Below, in pieces: positions 16,770 through 25,521 of a stretch of DNA of 47,083 bases (position 1 is the first letter of the stretch; every line of letters starts with the position of its first letter). Source of the DNA: STD2-102 sp964414205 (lineage in GTDB: Bacteria; Bacillota; Clostridia; Christensenellales; CAG-917); the NCBI GenBank assembly GCA_964414205.1, contig CAYPVP010000004.1, positions 1 through 47,083 on the forward strand, in the 5' to 3' direction. The translations under genes were made by a program, and so were the position numbers. Below the pieces are notes generated by a model. That model did not search any database and was not told the DNA's origin. It worked only from the letters and a program-made list of their open reading frames with translations.

Positions 16770-17879
16770 ATGTTTTCAAAGAAAAAAAGTTTTTCAACCT
16801 CAATCATTTATTTTGTCGTTGTCTTGTTTACGCTTGTTGTTAGAATAAGTTTTTCTTTCATTCCAAACAACATTGGAGAAATGAGTTCTGACAATTTGTT
16901 TGCAATTTTGATTCAAATTGGAGTTTTTGGCTTGTTGCCTTTTTCAATGTATTTGATTTTGAATCGAGATTTTTCCTATTCACCATTGAACCAATTTGAT
17001 GACATGTGCTGGCGTTTTGGGTTTGCAAAAAAAGTTGGGGCGAAAAATTGGCTCAAAACAATTGTAATCACAATTTTGACAATTTTTACGGCACAATTTG
17101 TTTCAATCATTTCTCAAACATTGTTGATTTTGTGTGGATTCAACATTCCACAAGCCTCGCCCACTGTTTTCAATGGTGTTGGCGATTTGTTTTTGCAACT
17201 TTTTATGGTTGCTGTTTTGCCTGCTTTTTTTGAAGAATTCACTCATCGTGGATTGCTGATTTCAGGTTTTCAAGAAAATAATTCAAAAAATGTTTTGAAA
17301 GTCATTTTGATGTCTGCTTTGCTGTTTTCACTCATGCACCAAAACATAAGGCAAACAGGCTATACATTTTATGATGGTTTGATTTTGGCTACTTTGTTTT
17401 GTTTTACAAAAAGCATATGGCCATCAATTTTTTTGCATTTTGTAAACAACGCATTTTCAATTTTTTCTGAATATGTTGATTCAACTGTCGGTTCCACTGT
17501 TTCTGACCAAATTTTTGGTTGGTTCACATCGGGAATTGGACAATATTTTTTGTATGCAATTTTGGTTATGCTTGCAATGTTTGCCATCATTTGGTTGCTT
17601 GTTTCAATGAAAGAAGAAAACGATGAAGAAAATCAAAAACTTGCCTATCAATCAGTTGTGTTGAAAAATGTTTTGAAGACTAAAATTGTGTTTGACACCA
17701 AACGAAAAAAATCAAAATGTCAATCCATTGCTTTTTTTGCTTGCAATCACAGAATTGAAGAATTTTCAGTTTCTGCAAATGCAAAAGAAAAATTTTTGGC
17801 AAAAACATTTTTATGTTTGATTGTTGTTGTTGGAATTGCATGTGCAGTCATGTCATTTGTTTGGGGATTGCTGAGATGA
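16770..17879 (+). CDS. CPBP intramembrane glutamic endopeptidase (second copy)
   Basis: A 369-residue paralogue of the preceding protease with the same layout: Glu155-Glu156-x3-Arg160, Leu-Phe-Ser-Leu-Met-His and His-Phe-Val-Asn-Asn, all intact, then a cytosolic basic stretch and a final C-terminal membrane helix. Sequence divergence from the first copy is large outside the motifs, so the duplication is old or the two were acquired separately. The start codon is one base after the previous stop triplet and the stop overlaps rlmH by four bases, with the ribosome site embedded in the upstream gene. The two could form a heteromer; that is speculation. Confidence 0.9.
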   Translation: MFSKKKSFSTSIIYFVVVLFTLVVRISFSFIPNNIGEMSSDNLFAILIQIGVFGLLPFSMYLILNRDFSYSPLNQFDDMCWRFGFAKKVGAKNWLKTIVITILTIFTAQFVSIISQTLLILCGFNIPQASPTVFNGVGDLFLQLFMVAVLPAFFEEFTHRGLLISGFQENNSKNVLKVILMSALLFSLMHQNIRQTGYTFYDGLILATLFCFTKSIWPSIFLHFVNNAFSIFSEYVDSTVGSTVSDQIFGWFTSGIGQYFLYAILVMLAMFAIIWLLVSMKEENDEENQKLAYQSVVLKNVLKTKIVFDTKRKKSKCQSIAFFACNHRIEEFSVSANAKEKFLAKTFLCLIVVVGIACAVMSFVWGLLR

Positions 17880-18334
17880 AAATTACGCTCGTTGCAGTTG
17901 GAAAAATCAAAGAAAAATTTTTTGTTGATGCAATCAAAGAGTATGAAAAACGACTTTCACGCTTTTGCAATTTTTCAGTTGTGGAAGTGGCAGAATCATT
18001 GCCATCAAAATCTTGCCAAGAACAAATTGAGGAAGAAAACAAAAGATTGCTTGAAAAATGCAAAGGCTGTGTTGTGGCTTTTGATTTGAAAGGGGAACAT
18101 TTGACAAGCGAACAATTTGCTGATTTTTTTGACAAAACAATGTCGAATGGACAAAGTGAATTTACATTTTTGATTGGTGGTTCAAATGGCCTTGGAGAAG
18201 AATTGCGAAAAAAAGTTGACAAAAAACTTGCATTTTCAAAACTGACTTTTCCACATCAATTGTTCAGAGTCATGGCAGTTGAACAAATTTATCGAGCATT
18301 GACAATCAATGCAGGTCTTCCCTATCACAAATGA
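17876..18334 (+). CDS. rlmH: 23S rRNA (pseudouridine1915-N3)-methyltransferase RlmH
   Basis: A SPOUT-class methyltransferase that modifies pseudouridine 1915 in helix 69 of assembled 70S ribosomes using S-adenosylmethionine. The 152-residue product begins Met-Lys-Ile-Thr-Leu-Val-Ala-Val-Gly-Lys and contains the cofactor-knot residues Phe-Leu-Ile-Gly-Gly-Ser-Asn-Gly-Leu and the C-terminal Glu-Gln-Ile-Tyr-Arg-Ala plus Pro-Tyr-His-Lys ending typical of the family; length is normal (about 155-160). The start at 17876 overlaps the CPBP stop by four bases; a longer in-frame version would run back through that gene and is not credible. Last gene of the walJ operon. Confidence 0.96.
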   Translation: MKITLVAVGKIKEKFFVDAIKEYEKRLSRFCNFSVVEVAESLPSKSCQEQIEEENKRLLEKCKGCVVAFDLKGEHLTSEQFADFFDKTMSNGQSEFTFLIGGSNGLGEELRKKVDKKLAFSKLTFPHQLFRVMAVEQIYRALTINAGLPYHK

Positions 18335-18429
18335 TTTTGAAAACATAATAAACATACTCTACCAACTTTAAAACACACATATTCACACCCCCAAAACACA
18401 CAAACTCTCAAATTTTCATAGCATAAAGA

Positions 18430-19281
18430 ATGAGAATGGAAGATTTTTATGGCTGTTTGGAACTTGAAAAAGACATTGAAACGCTTGATGTTGGCTTTGC
18501 AAAATTGGAAATTGGAAAATCATTGTTTGGACGACCAATTTATGCCTTTGAAAAAATTGTGAATGGAGAAGCACCAAGCATTTTGCTTGTTGGAGCAATT
18601 CATGCACGAGAATTTGTCACTGCAAAACTGTCATTGGAGATTGCAAAACTTGCAAAGACTTCGGTTGCAGTTGTTCCCATTGCAAACCCTGACGGCGTTG
18701 AACTTGTTGGAAAAGGGCTTCAATCTTGTCCAATTTCAAAAAGGAAAATGTTGTTTGAAATCAACCAAAACAAAAAAGATTTTTCAATGTGGAAAGCAAA
18801 TGGTCGAGGCGTTGATTTGAATGTCAACTTTGATGCCGATTGGGGACAAGGCGACAAAAATGTGTTTTTACCTTCAAGTGAAAACTATGTTGGGCAATGT
18901 CCGTTTTCTGAAAGCGAAACCTATGCTTTGAAAACCTATGCTGAAAAGTTTGAAACCTTGCTTTGCTATCACACAAAAGGTGAAGTTGTTTATTGGGGGT
19001 TTCACAATGAAACAGCATCACAAAATTTGGCAAAAAAACTTGCCAAAAGAACAGGCTATGCACAAGAAAAGCCATATGGTTCGTGTGGTGGAATGAAAGA
19101 TTGGTTCACTCTGAACAATTTGGGAATTGCAGTTACGATTGAATGTGGCAGTGATGATTTGTTGCATCCCGTTGGACTTGATGAACTTGAAGAACTATTG
19201 AAAAAGCATTGTGATGATATTGAAATTGCAAACGAGGCACAAAATGAACGAAAACGAAAAGTTTATGATGAGAGCGATTGA
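18430..19281 (+). CDS. M14-family zinc carboxypeptidase (murein-peptide type)
   Basis: A 283-residue metallopeptidase with no signal peptide, hence cytosolic, like MpaA-type amidases that trim recycled murein peptides (gamma-D-Glu-DAP bond). Zinc ligands are His58-x2-Glu61 (Ile-His-Ala-Arg-Glu) and His181 (Cys-Tyr-His-Thr); the catalytic glutamate is Glu238 in Thr-Ile-Glu-Cys-Gly. Asn-Pro-Asp-Gly and Val-Asp-Leu-Asn-Val-Asn-Phe give the usual M14 core. No LysM or other wall-binding domain is present. The start is uncertain by two codons (a second ATG follows at once). The 3' end overlaps tadA by 38 bp in another frame. Specificity could also be for another peptide. Confidence 0.88.
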   Translation: MRMEDFYGCLELEKDIETLDVGFAKLEIGKSLFGRPIYAFEKIVNGEAPSILLVGAIHAREFVTAKLSLEIAKLAKTSVAVVPIANPDGVELVGKGLQSCPISKRKMLFEINQNKKDFSMWKANGRGVDLNVNFDADWGQGDKNVFLPSSENYVGQCPFSESETYALKTYAEKFETLLCYHTKGEVVYWGFHNETASQNLAKKLAKRTGYAQEKPYGSCGGMKDWFTLNNLGIAVTIECGSDDLLHPVGLDELEELLKKHCDDIEIANEAQNERKRKVYDESD

Positions 19282-19735
19282 ACTTGCCAAGCAAGGAGGG
19301 CAACAAGATGAAGTCCCTGTTGGCGCTGTTGTTGTTTTGAATGGCGAAATCATTTCGGAAGCATTCAATCAAAAGGAAAAACTCAATCAAGCCACACGCC
19401 ATGCAGAGATGCTTGCCATTGAACAGGCTGAAAGCAAAATTGGAAATTGGTGGCTTGAAGATTGTGAACTTTATGTCACACTTGAACCATGTCAAATGTG
19501 TGCCTATGCTTGCGTTCTTTCAAGACTTAAAAAAGTCTGGTTTGGAGCAAAAGACTTGAAAACTGGTGCATGTGGAACTGTGTTTGATGTTTTCAAACAA
19601 AATCACAATCATCATGTAGAATGTCAAGGTGGCATTTTGGAAACTGAATGCAGTGAACTTTTGACGTTGTTTTTCAAGAACAAAAGAGACAAAAGAAAGA
19701 ACGAAAAAGAACAAGAGAAAACAAAAGAAGAATAG
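19244..19735 (+). CDS. tadA: tRNA-specific adenosine deaminase TadA
   Basis: Converts wobble A34 to inosine in tRNA-Arg(ACG). The 163-residue protein has the deaminase zinc site His53-Ala-Glu55 and Pro-Cys83-x2-Cys86 (Pro-Cys-Gln-Met-Cys), with Glu-Val-Pro-Val-Gly-Ala-Val-Val upstream. The C-terminal 25 residues are a Lys/Glu-rich extension beyond the conserved core. The ATG at 19244 follows GAGG and lies inside the 3' end of the M14 peptidase gene, so the two are translationally linked; the longer in-frame start at 19211 adds residues unlike the family. In many Firmicutes tadA is followed by the SRP RNA gene and dnaX; neither is here. Confidence 0.95.
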   Translation: MNENEKFMMRAIELAKQGGQQDEVPVGAVVVLNGEIISEAFNQKEKLNQATRHAEMLAIEQAESKIGNWWLEDCELYVTLEPCQMCAYACVLSRLKKVWFGAKDLKTGACGTVFDVFKQNHNHHVECQGGILETECSELLTLFFKNKRDKRKNEKEQEKTKEE

Positions 19736-20044
19736 CAATAAAATATAATAAAAAATATAATGGAAATGCCTGAATGATTCTTATAATAGGAATGAAAAAT
19801 TTATAACAGAAATAATGATTCAATAATTAAGATTATAAAAGAATCAATATTAAGAGGACAAAAATTTAAAAGTTGATTTTTTAAAATATGGTGTTTTCAA
19901 AAAGGCATTTTTAAAGTTGAATTTGATAAAAATACAGTTTGATTGAAAAAGTTTGACACGGTTAAAAAAGTCAATTAGAGTGGTGAACAAAAGACAAACA
20001 TAGGCTGTTTGCAACTTAGATTTTATTCTTGCATATATTTAATT
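19736..20044 (+). other. Very A+T-rich intergenic region between tadA and the glmU-like gene
   Basis: No gene, terminator or structured RNA seen. SRP RNA, which often follows tadA, was looked for and is absent. A possible promoter lies at 19953-19981. Confidence 0.55.
19953..19981 (+). promoter_or_regulatory. Possible sigma-A promoter of the glmU-like gene
   Basis: TTGACA at 19953-19958 is a perfect -35; TAGAGT at 19976-19981 is a weak -10 at a 17-bp spacer. It is 63 bp before the chosen start. Confidence 0.5.
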
Positions 20045-21085
20045 ATGCGAGAATTTTTCATATATTTTTTGAAAACAAAGTTTGATGAAACTGAAATGCT
20101 TGGCAAAAAAATAAGCGAGTTTTTGCTTGAAGAATTTGAAAACTGCAATTTTCAAATTGCAGACAACATCAAACAGCCTTTGACAAATCCAGGAAATGTC
20201 GACTACATAGCCATTGTTCCTATGAACATGGCAATTTTGACTGTCAAAGAACTTGAAAAACTGATTGCCAACATGTGGAAGCAAGATATTGACCATGTTG
20301 AAATTGGCGAGGGAGAAATTTTTAAAGTCAACGGAAAGCCACGAAAATGCTCCTATTTTGTCAACAGTGATGGTTTTTTGCAAATGAATGATGCAAAATC
20401 ATTTGAATTGATGTATAATGTTATGCGAGAAAGAATTGTTTTTCAGCATTTGGAAAAAGGTGTCAAAATCTTTGATTTGGTCACCACTCACATTGATGCG
20501 ACAGTGGAAATTGAGTCTGGCGCAGAAATTTTGCCTTTTTCAAGATTGACAGGAAAAACAATTTTGAAAAAAAACAGCAGGGTGTCAGCATCTTTTTTGC
20601 ACAACACTGTTGTTAAAAATGGTGCAAAAATTGAAATGTCACACATTGTTGACAGCGAAATTGGAGAAAATTCTACAATTGGACCTTTTGCACGACTGCG
20701 ACAGGCGAAAATTGGAAAAAATGCTCGTGTAGGCGATTTTGTTGAAATCAAAGGAAGTGACTTTGGAAATGAAAGCAAAGTTGCTCATTTGACCTATATT
20801 GGAGATGCAGATGTTGGCACAAAGGTCAATGTTGGGTGTGGAACTGTTTTTTGCAACTATGATGGCAAATTGAAGCATAAAACACAGGTTGGTGACAACT
20901 GCTTTATTGGAGCAAATACCAATTTGATTGCACCACTCAAAATAGGAAAAGATTGTTTTGTGGCTGCGGGAACAACTGTGACTGAAAATGTTGATGACGG
21001 AAGTTTTGTCATTTCAAGAGTTAAGCAAAAAACCAGTGAAAGAAGCGACCACTTGACGGAAAGTAACAACAAAAAAATTGATTGA
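20045..21085 (+). CDS. GlmU-like glucosamine-1-phosphate acetyltransferase lacking the uridylyltransferase domain
   Basis: The C-terminal two thirds (about residues 135-346 of 346) match the left-handed beta-helix acetyltransferase half of GlmU, which acetylates GlcN-1-P for cell-wall synthesis. The key catalytic histidine is present (His248, Ala-His-Leu-Thr-Tyr-Ile-Gly-Asp), with Gly-Cys-Gly-Thr-Val and Asn-Tyr-Asp-Gly-Lys following. Even the linker arm (Met-Arg-Glu-Arg-Ile-Val) is kept. But the first 120 residues replace the usual 230-residue nucleotidyltransferase and have no Gly-x-Gly-Thr-Arg-Met or Leu-Pro-Lys motif. Position upstream of pth and mfd is the conserved Firmicute glmU locus, so this looks like the native glmU with its UTP-using half lost. 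The start is uncertain: no clear ribosome site, and a TTG at 20009 is possible. Confidence 0.85.
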   Translation: MREFFIYFLKTKFDETEMLGKKISEFLLEEFENCNFQIADNIKQPLTNPGNVDYIAIVPMNMAILTVKELEKLIANMWKQDIDHVEIGEGEIFKVNGKPRKCSYFVNSDGFLQMNDAKSFELMYNVMRERIVFQHLEKGVKIFDLVTTHIDATVEIESGAEILPFSRLTGKTILKKNSRVSASFLHNTVVKNGAKIEMSHIVDSEIGENSTIGPFARLRQAKIGKNARVGDFVEIKGSDFGNESKVAHLTYIGDADVGTKVNVGCGTVFCNYDGKLKHKTQVGDNCFIGANTNLIAPLKIGKDCFVAAGTTVTENVDDGSFVISRVKQKTSERSDHLTESNNKKID

Positions 21086-21322
21086 CGAATTTTTGTTGAA
21101 AACAAATTAAAATTGAATAAACTCCACACAACATTGAACATTTGAAAACAATATATTGAAACAAAATGCGAAAACTGAAAATTAGAAATAGCATCAATAT
21201 GCAATAATCAAAAATTAAAGTTAGTGACATAAATATATGGCAAAAATGCAATGAAAAGATTGCAAATCGAAAAACAAAGAAAAAATTTTTAACAAAATTA
21301 TATGCAAAGGAAAGTTGACGAC
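21086..21322 (+). other. Intergenic region before pth
   Basis: AT-rich, with no gene, terminator or clear promoter found. In B. subtilis prs and ctc sit at this place between glmU and pth; no trace of either is visible. Confidence 0.5.
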
Positions 21323-21898
21323 ATGAAATTGATTGTAGGACTTGGAAATCCAACAGACAAATATGAAAACACCTATCACAATTTGGGCTTTATGACCATT
21401 GATAGGCTTGCTGAAAAAATGAATTTGAAAATTAAAAACGCTGATTGCCAATCATTGACGGCTGTAACTTCTGTCAATGGTGAAACAGTTGTGCTTGCAA
21501 AACCTCAAACCTACATGAATTTGTCAGGTGTGGCTGTCAAGAGTTTGGCAAAAAAATTTGGCGCATCTGATGAGGACATTTTTGTTGCATTTGATGACTG
21601 CGACATTGACCTTGGACAAGTGAAAATCAAAGCCGATGGAAGTGGTGGCACACACAACGGAATGAAGAACATTGTAAGCGAATTGCAATCAAAAAACTTC
21701 AAACGAATCAAAATTGGTTTTAAAGATGAACTGATTGCCGAAAGAAGAATCAACATTGTGGACAAAGTTTTGTCAAAAATCTCAAAAAAAGACAAAGATA
21801 TTTTGGACAAATCGATTGATGTTGCAAGTGATTCACTTTTAAGGTTTGTTGAAGGTGTTGCATTTGACAAAATTCAAGCAGAAGTGAACAAAAGATGA
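21323..21898 (+). CDS. pth: Peptidyl-tRNA hydrolase
   Basis: Recycles peptidyl-tRNA released from stalled ribosomes by hydrolysing the ester bond. The 191-residue product starts Met-Lys-Leu-Ile-Val-Gly-Leu-Gly-Asn-Pro and has the catalytic His19 (Tyr-His-Asn), Pro-Gln-Thr-Tyr-Met-Asn-Leu-Ser-Gly, the Asp of Phe-Asp-Asp-Cys-Asp and Gly-Gly-Thr-His-Asn-Gly. Length is normal. AAGGAAAG lies nine bases before the ATG at 21323; an ATG at 21302 would put that site inside the gene. Its stop overlaps the mfd start by four bases, the arrangement seen in many Firmicutes. Confidence 0.96.
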   Translation: MKLIVGLGNPTDKYENTYHNLGFMTIDRLAEKMNLKIKNADCQSLTAVTSVNGETVVLAKPQTYMNLSGVAVKSLAKKFGASDEDIFVAFDDCDIDLGQVKIKADGSGGTHNGMKNIVSELQSKNFKRIKIGFKDELIAERRINIVDKVLSKISKKDKDILDKSIDVASDSLLRFVEGVAFDKIQAEVNKR

Positions 21899-24800
21899 AC
21901 AAAGACTTTTTGAAATTTGAAAACATTGGTGGAACACTCAAACAGTTTCAGACGGAAATTCGCAAAAATAGCACCTACAAGGGCAGGCAATTTCCTGCTG
22001 TTTCGCTTTTCAAATTGACTGATGGTGCAAAAAACCACATCATTTCTCAAATTGATGGTCAAAAATTGCTTGTTGTTGCTGACAAATTGCAAGCAAGAAA
22101 CATGGTTGACCATTTGAATGGCATTGAAGAAGGCTCTGCTGTTTTGATTGCAGAAAGAGATGACACTCTTTTGAATGTAAAAACAATTTCAAATGAAAAT
22201 TTGTCGGAGCGAATTCATGCTCTTTCAAAACTTTTGTCACATGAGGCAAAAATTGGAGTTGTTTCAGCAGAAGGTTTGTTGCAAAAATATGCCGAACCAA
22301 AGTTGTTTGAAAAAATGCAAATTTCAATTTCAAAAGGTGATGCTTTTGGGCTTGAAAATTTGCTGAACAAACTTGCACAATCAGGCTATTCTAGACAAGA
22401 AAGAGTTGGAGAGTTTGGAGATTTTTCTGTTCGAGGCGACATTGTAGACATTTTTCCAATGGGAGAAAAGTCACCTGTTAGAATAAGTTTTTTTGATGAC
22501 GAAGTGGAAGAAATCAAACTTTTTGATTTGGAAACTATGTCTTCAAAATCTGAACTTGAAAAAATTTTCATTTCACCTGCATCTGACATTTTGGTTGATG
22601 AAAACGCTCTTGCTGACATTGTGGAAAATGATGAGCAAATGCCTGACCATGCAAAGTTTATTTTCAGAGAACTTCAAACACGAACAAATGTTGGAGCATG
22701 TCCAAGTGGACTTGTTTGGCTTAGACCTTTTTTGAAAACTGCCCAATCTTCAATTTTAGAATTTTTTGAAAAAGGTTCTGTTGTCATTTTTGATGAGCCA
22801 AAACTTGTTTATGAAAAACTTGGACTGTTGATGCAAGAGCATGAATCAAGGGTCAAGGCACTTTTGGAAGAAGGCGAAATTTCTGCCAAACACAAAGATG
22901 CAATTTTTGATGTTGAAACTGTTTTCAAAAAACTCAATGATTTCAAATTGCTCAGCCTTGCAACTTTCAACACAACCAATCAAATTTTCAAACCAACCGA
23001 AATTTTCAATTTGAATGCTCGCCCAGTCACCAAATACTACTTGGACACAAAATCGCTGATTGTTGATGTCAGAAACTATGTCATCAACAATTTCAAAGTC
23101 ATTTTGTGTGTCCGTTCCGAAGACACAAAAAAAGCAATTTTTGACACTTTGAGAGAAGAAAATTGCCCGATTTCAACAAATGGCGAACCTCAATTTGGAA
23201 AAGCGATTTTGACATCAAATGGTGTCGAAGAAGGCTTTTTGTATCCAGAAGAAAAAATTGTTGTGGTTGGTGCAAGTGAACTTTCTGGCAGAAAGCACGG
23301 CACAAAAAAAGTTTCAATGAAAAGCAATGTCATCGACATCAAAGAGGGCGATTTTGTCGTCCATTCGGTGCATGGCGTTGGAATTTGTGTTGGAACAACA
23401 AGAATGAAAATTTCTGACTATGAAAAAGAATGCATAGTTTTGAAATATAAAAACGATGATTTGCTTTATGTTTCCACAGACCAAATGGACAACGTTCACA
23501 AATTTATCGGAGAAGACAACCCTCCACTCAACAAACTTGGTGGCAAAGAGTTTTTTAGAGAAAAAGAAAAAGTCAAGAAAAGTGTCAGAAAACTCGCCAT
23601 TGACCTTTTGCACCTCTATGCCGAAAGAGAGAAAAATGTTGGATATAAATATCCTGTTGACACAGAGTGGCAAGTTGAATTTGAAGATGCTTTCCCCTAT
23701 GATGAAACTCCTGACCAAATGGAAGCAATCAACACAATCAAAAAAGAAATGGAGAGTGGAAAAATTGTTGACAGACTGGTTTGTGGTGATGTTGGCTTTG
23801 GAAAAACCGAAGTTGCAATTCGCATCATTTTCAAAACTATTTTGGAAAACAAGCAAGCCGTATTGCTTGCGCCAACCACAATTTTGTGCAAGCAACACTA
23901 TGAATTGTTGAACGAAAGATTGAAACCTTTTGGCATTGAATGTGGAATGTTGTCAAGACTTCAAACGCAACAAGAAAACAAGTTGACATTGAAGCGACTT
24001 GAAGAAGGCTCTTTGCACGTTGTTGTGGGAACGCACAGGTTGTTGTCAAAAGATGTAGGCTTTCATGATTTAGGACTGCTTGTTTTGGACGAAGAACAAC
24101 GATTTGGTGTTGAACACAAAGAAAAATTGAAAAACAGATTTCCAAAAATCAATGTTGTGACCCTGTCGGCGACTCCAATTCCTAGAACGCTAAACATGGC
24201 ATTGACAGGAGTCAGGGACATCAGTTTGTTGGAAACTGCTCCAAAAGGTCGTTTGCCAGTTCAAACCTATGTTGTGGAATTTTCTGATGCACTTTGCAAA
24301 GATGCAATTTCTCGTGAACTCGCTCGGGGTGGACAAGTTTTGATTTTGTTCAACAGTGTTGAGCATATCGGAATTTTTGCACATGATTTGCAAATGAAAA
24401 TTCCCGAAGCAAAAATTTTGTTTGCACACGGCCAAATGGCGCCACTTGAACTTGAAAACAAAATCACTGCATTTTATGAAAAAAAATATGATGTGTTGAT
24501 TTCAACGACAATCATTGAAAATGGAATCGATTTGCCAGATGCAAACACTCTTATTGTTGTTGACAGCGAACACTTTGGCTTGTCGCAACTGTATCAACTG
24601 CGTGGTCGTGTTGGGCGTCGTGGAGCATTGGCTCATGCCTATTTCACAGTTCCTAGGGCCAATCAAATTTCTGAAATTGCTGTGAAAAGGTTGAATGCTT
24701 TGATGGACAACACTGACATTGGAAGTGGCTATCGAATTTCCATTGCCGATTTGTCAATTAGGGGTGCTGGAACAATGCTTGGTGCAGAACAGCACGGACA

Positions 24801-25323
24801 CATTGAACATGTCGGCTATGAAATGTATGTCGATTTGCTCAACAAGACGATTCAAGAAATCAAAACTGGCAAACCTATGGAAGACGAAAACATTGAATTT
24901 AAGGTTTCAGCCTCTGCCTACATTCGCAATGACTATGTTTCATCTCGTGATAAACTGCGAATCTACAAGCGAATTTCAAGCGTTACAAGTTTGAGAGAAA
25001 GGGAAGAATTGATTGAAGAACTCACCGACATCTATGGTGATGTTGATGCACCTCTTCGCAATTTGATTGGCATTGCTTTGATGAAAAATTTTGCAATTGG
25101 AAACAATATCAAATCAATCATCATAAACAAAAAAAATGTGGCAATTCAATTCAACAATGAATCTTTGTTTAGAAATCAAAGAATTTTGAATGTGGTTGCT
25201 GATGACAGCAAAAACATTGTCTTGTCGTCAACCATTCCTCCTGCACTCCTTTTCAATCACGAAAACAAAACCCCTGAGGAAAAAATTGAAATGTTGGTGC
25301 AGTTTTTTGCAAAAATTCAATGA
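21895..25323 (+). CDS. mfd: Transcription-repair coupling factor Mfd
   Basis: An ATP-driven DNA translocase that removes RNA polymerase stalled at lesions and recruits UvrA. The 1142-residue product has all domains in order: UvrB-like N-terminal modules (about 1-340), the RNA-polymerase-interacting Tudor/CarD-like domain (about 480-570, Gly-Asp-Phe-Val-Val-His-x3-Gly-Val-Gly), and the RecG-like motor with Walker A Gly-Asp-Val-Gly-Phe-Gly-Lys-Thr (631-638), Asp-Glu-Glu-Gln (732-735), the Ser-Ala-Thr-Pro-Ile-Pro-Arg-Thr motif, Gln-Leu-Arg-Gly-Arg-Val-Gly-Arg, then the TRCF C-terminal domain. Length is typical. Translationally coupled to pth. Confidence 0.97.
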   Translation: MNKDFLKFENIGGTLKQFQTEIRKNSTYKGRQFPAVSLFKLTDGAKNHIISQIDGQKLLVVADKLQARNMVDHLNGIEEGSAVLIAERDDTLLNVKTISNENLSERIHALSKLLSHEAKIGVVSAEGLLQKYAEPKLFEKMQISISKGDAFGLENLLNKLAQSGYSRQERVGEFGDFSVRGDIVDIFPMGEKSPVRISFFDDEVEEIKLFDLETMSSKSELEKIFISPASDILVDENALADIVENDEQMPDHAKFIFRELQTRTNVGACPSGLVWLRPFLKTAQSSILEFFEKGSVVIFDEPKLVYEKLGLLMQEHESRVKALLEEGEISAKHKDAIFDVETVFKKLNDFKLLSLATFNTTNQIFKPTEIFNLNARPVTKYYLDTKSLIVDVRNYVINNFKVILCVRSEDTKKAIFDTLREENCPISTNGEPQFGKAILTSNGVEEGFLYPEEKIVVVGASELSGRKHGTKKVSMKSNVIDIKEGDFVVHSVHGVGICVGTTRMKISDYEKECIVLKYKNDDLLYVSTDQMDNVHKFIGEDNPPLNKLGGKEFFREKEKVKKSVRKLAIDLLHLYAEREKNVGYKYPVDTEWQVEFEDAFPYDETPDQMEAINTIKKEMESGKIVDRLVCGDVGFGKTEVAIRIIFKTILENKQAVLLAPTTILCKQHYELLNERLKPFGIECGMLSRLQTQQENKLTLKRLEEGSLHVVVGTHRLLSKDVGFHDLGLLVLDEEQRFGVEHKEKLKNRFPKINVVTLSATPIPRTLNMALTGVRDISLLETAPKGRLPVQTYVVEFSDALCKDAISRELARGGQVLILFNSVEHIGIFAHDLQMKIPEAKILFAHGQMAPLELENKITAFYEKKYDVLISTTIIENGIDLPDANTLIVVDSEHFGLSQLYQLRGRVGRRGALAHAYFTVPRANQISEIAVKRLNALMDNTDIGSGYRISIADLSIRGAGTMLGAEQHGHIEHVGYEMYVDLLNKTIQEIKTGKPMEDENIEFKVSASAYIRNDYVSSRDKLRIYKRISSVTSLREREELIEELTDIYGDVDAPLRNLIGIALMKNFAIGNNIKSIIINKKNVAIQFNNESLFRNQRILNVVADDSKNIVLSSTIPPALLFNHENKTPEEKIEMLVQFFAKIQ

Positions 25324-25412
25324 TTTGCCTTGAATTTTGAGCCAATTTTGAGCCATAAGCAAAAAAAAGTGCATATTGTTTTAAAAAACAAGTAGTTTGT
25401 GAAAAAAATGCC

Positions 25413-25441
25413 TTGCAACAATGCTTGGTTTAGTGTATAAT
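25413..25441 (+). promoter_or_regulatory. Sigma-A promoter of the 25522 lipoprotein
   Basis: TTGCAA at 25413-25418 and TATAAT at 25436-25441, 17-bp spacer, 81 bp before the start codon. It gives the lipoprotein its own promoter downstream of mfd. Confidence 0.78.
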
Positions 25442-25521
25442 TCTAATGATTATTTATGAAATATGCAAACATGCAAAATGCCTTTCAAAAGACGGCAAAT
25501 TGCATGCATGGAGAATTTTTG

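Noticed and set aside
17813..17875. Extended N-terminus of RlmH
   Set aside because: It reads through the CPBP gene in another frame; the ATG at 17876 begins exactly at the family's conserved N-terminus.
19736..20044. SRP RNA gene expected after tadA
   Set aside because: No GGAA-type tetraloop stem or other SRP signature is visible in this AT-rich gap.
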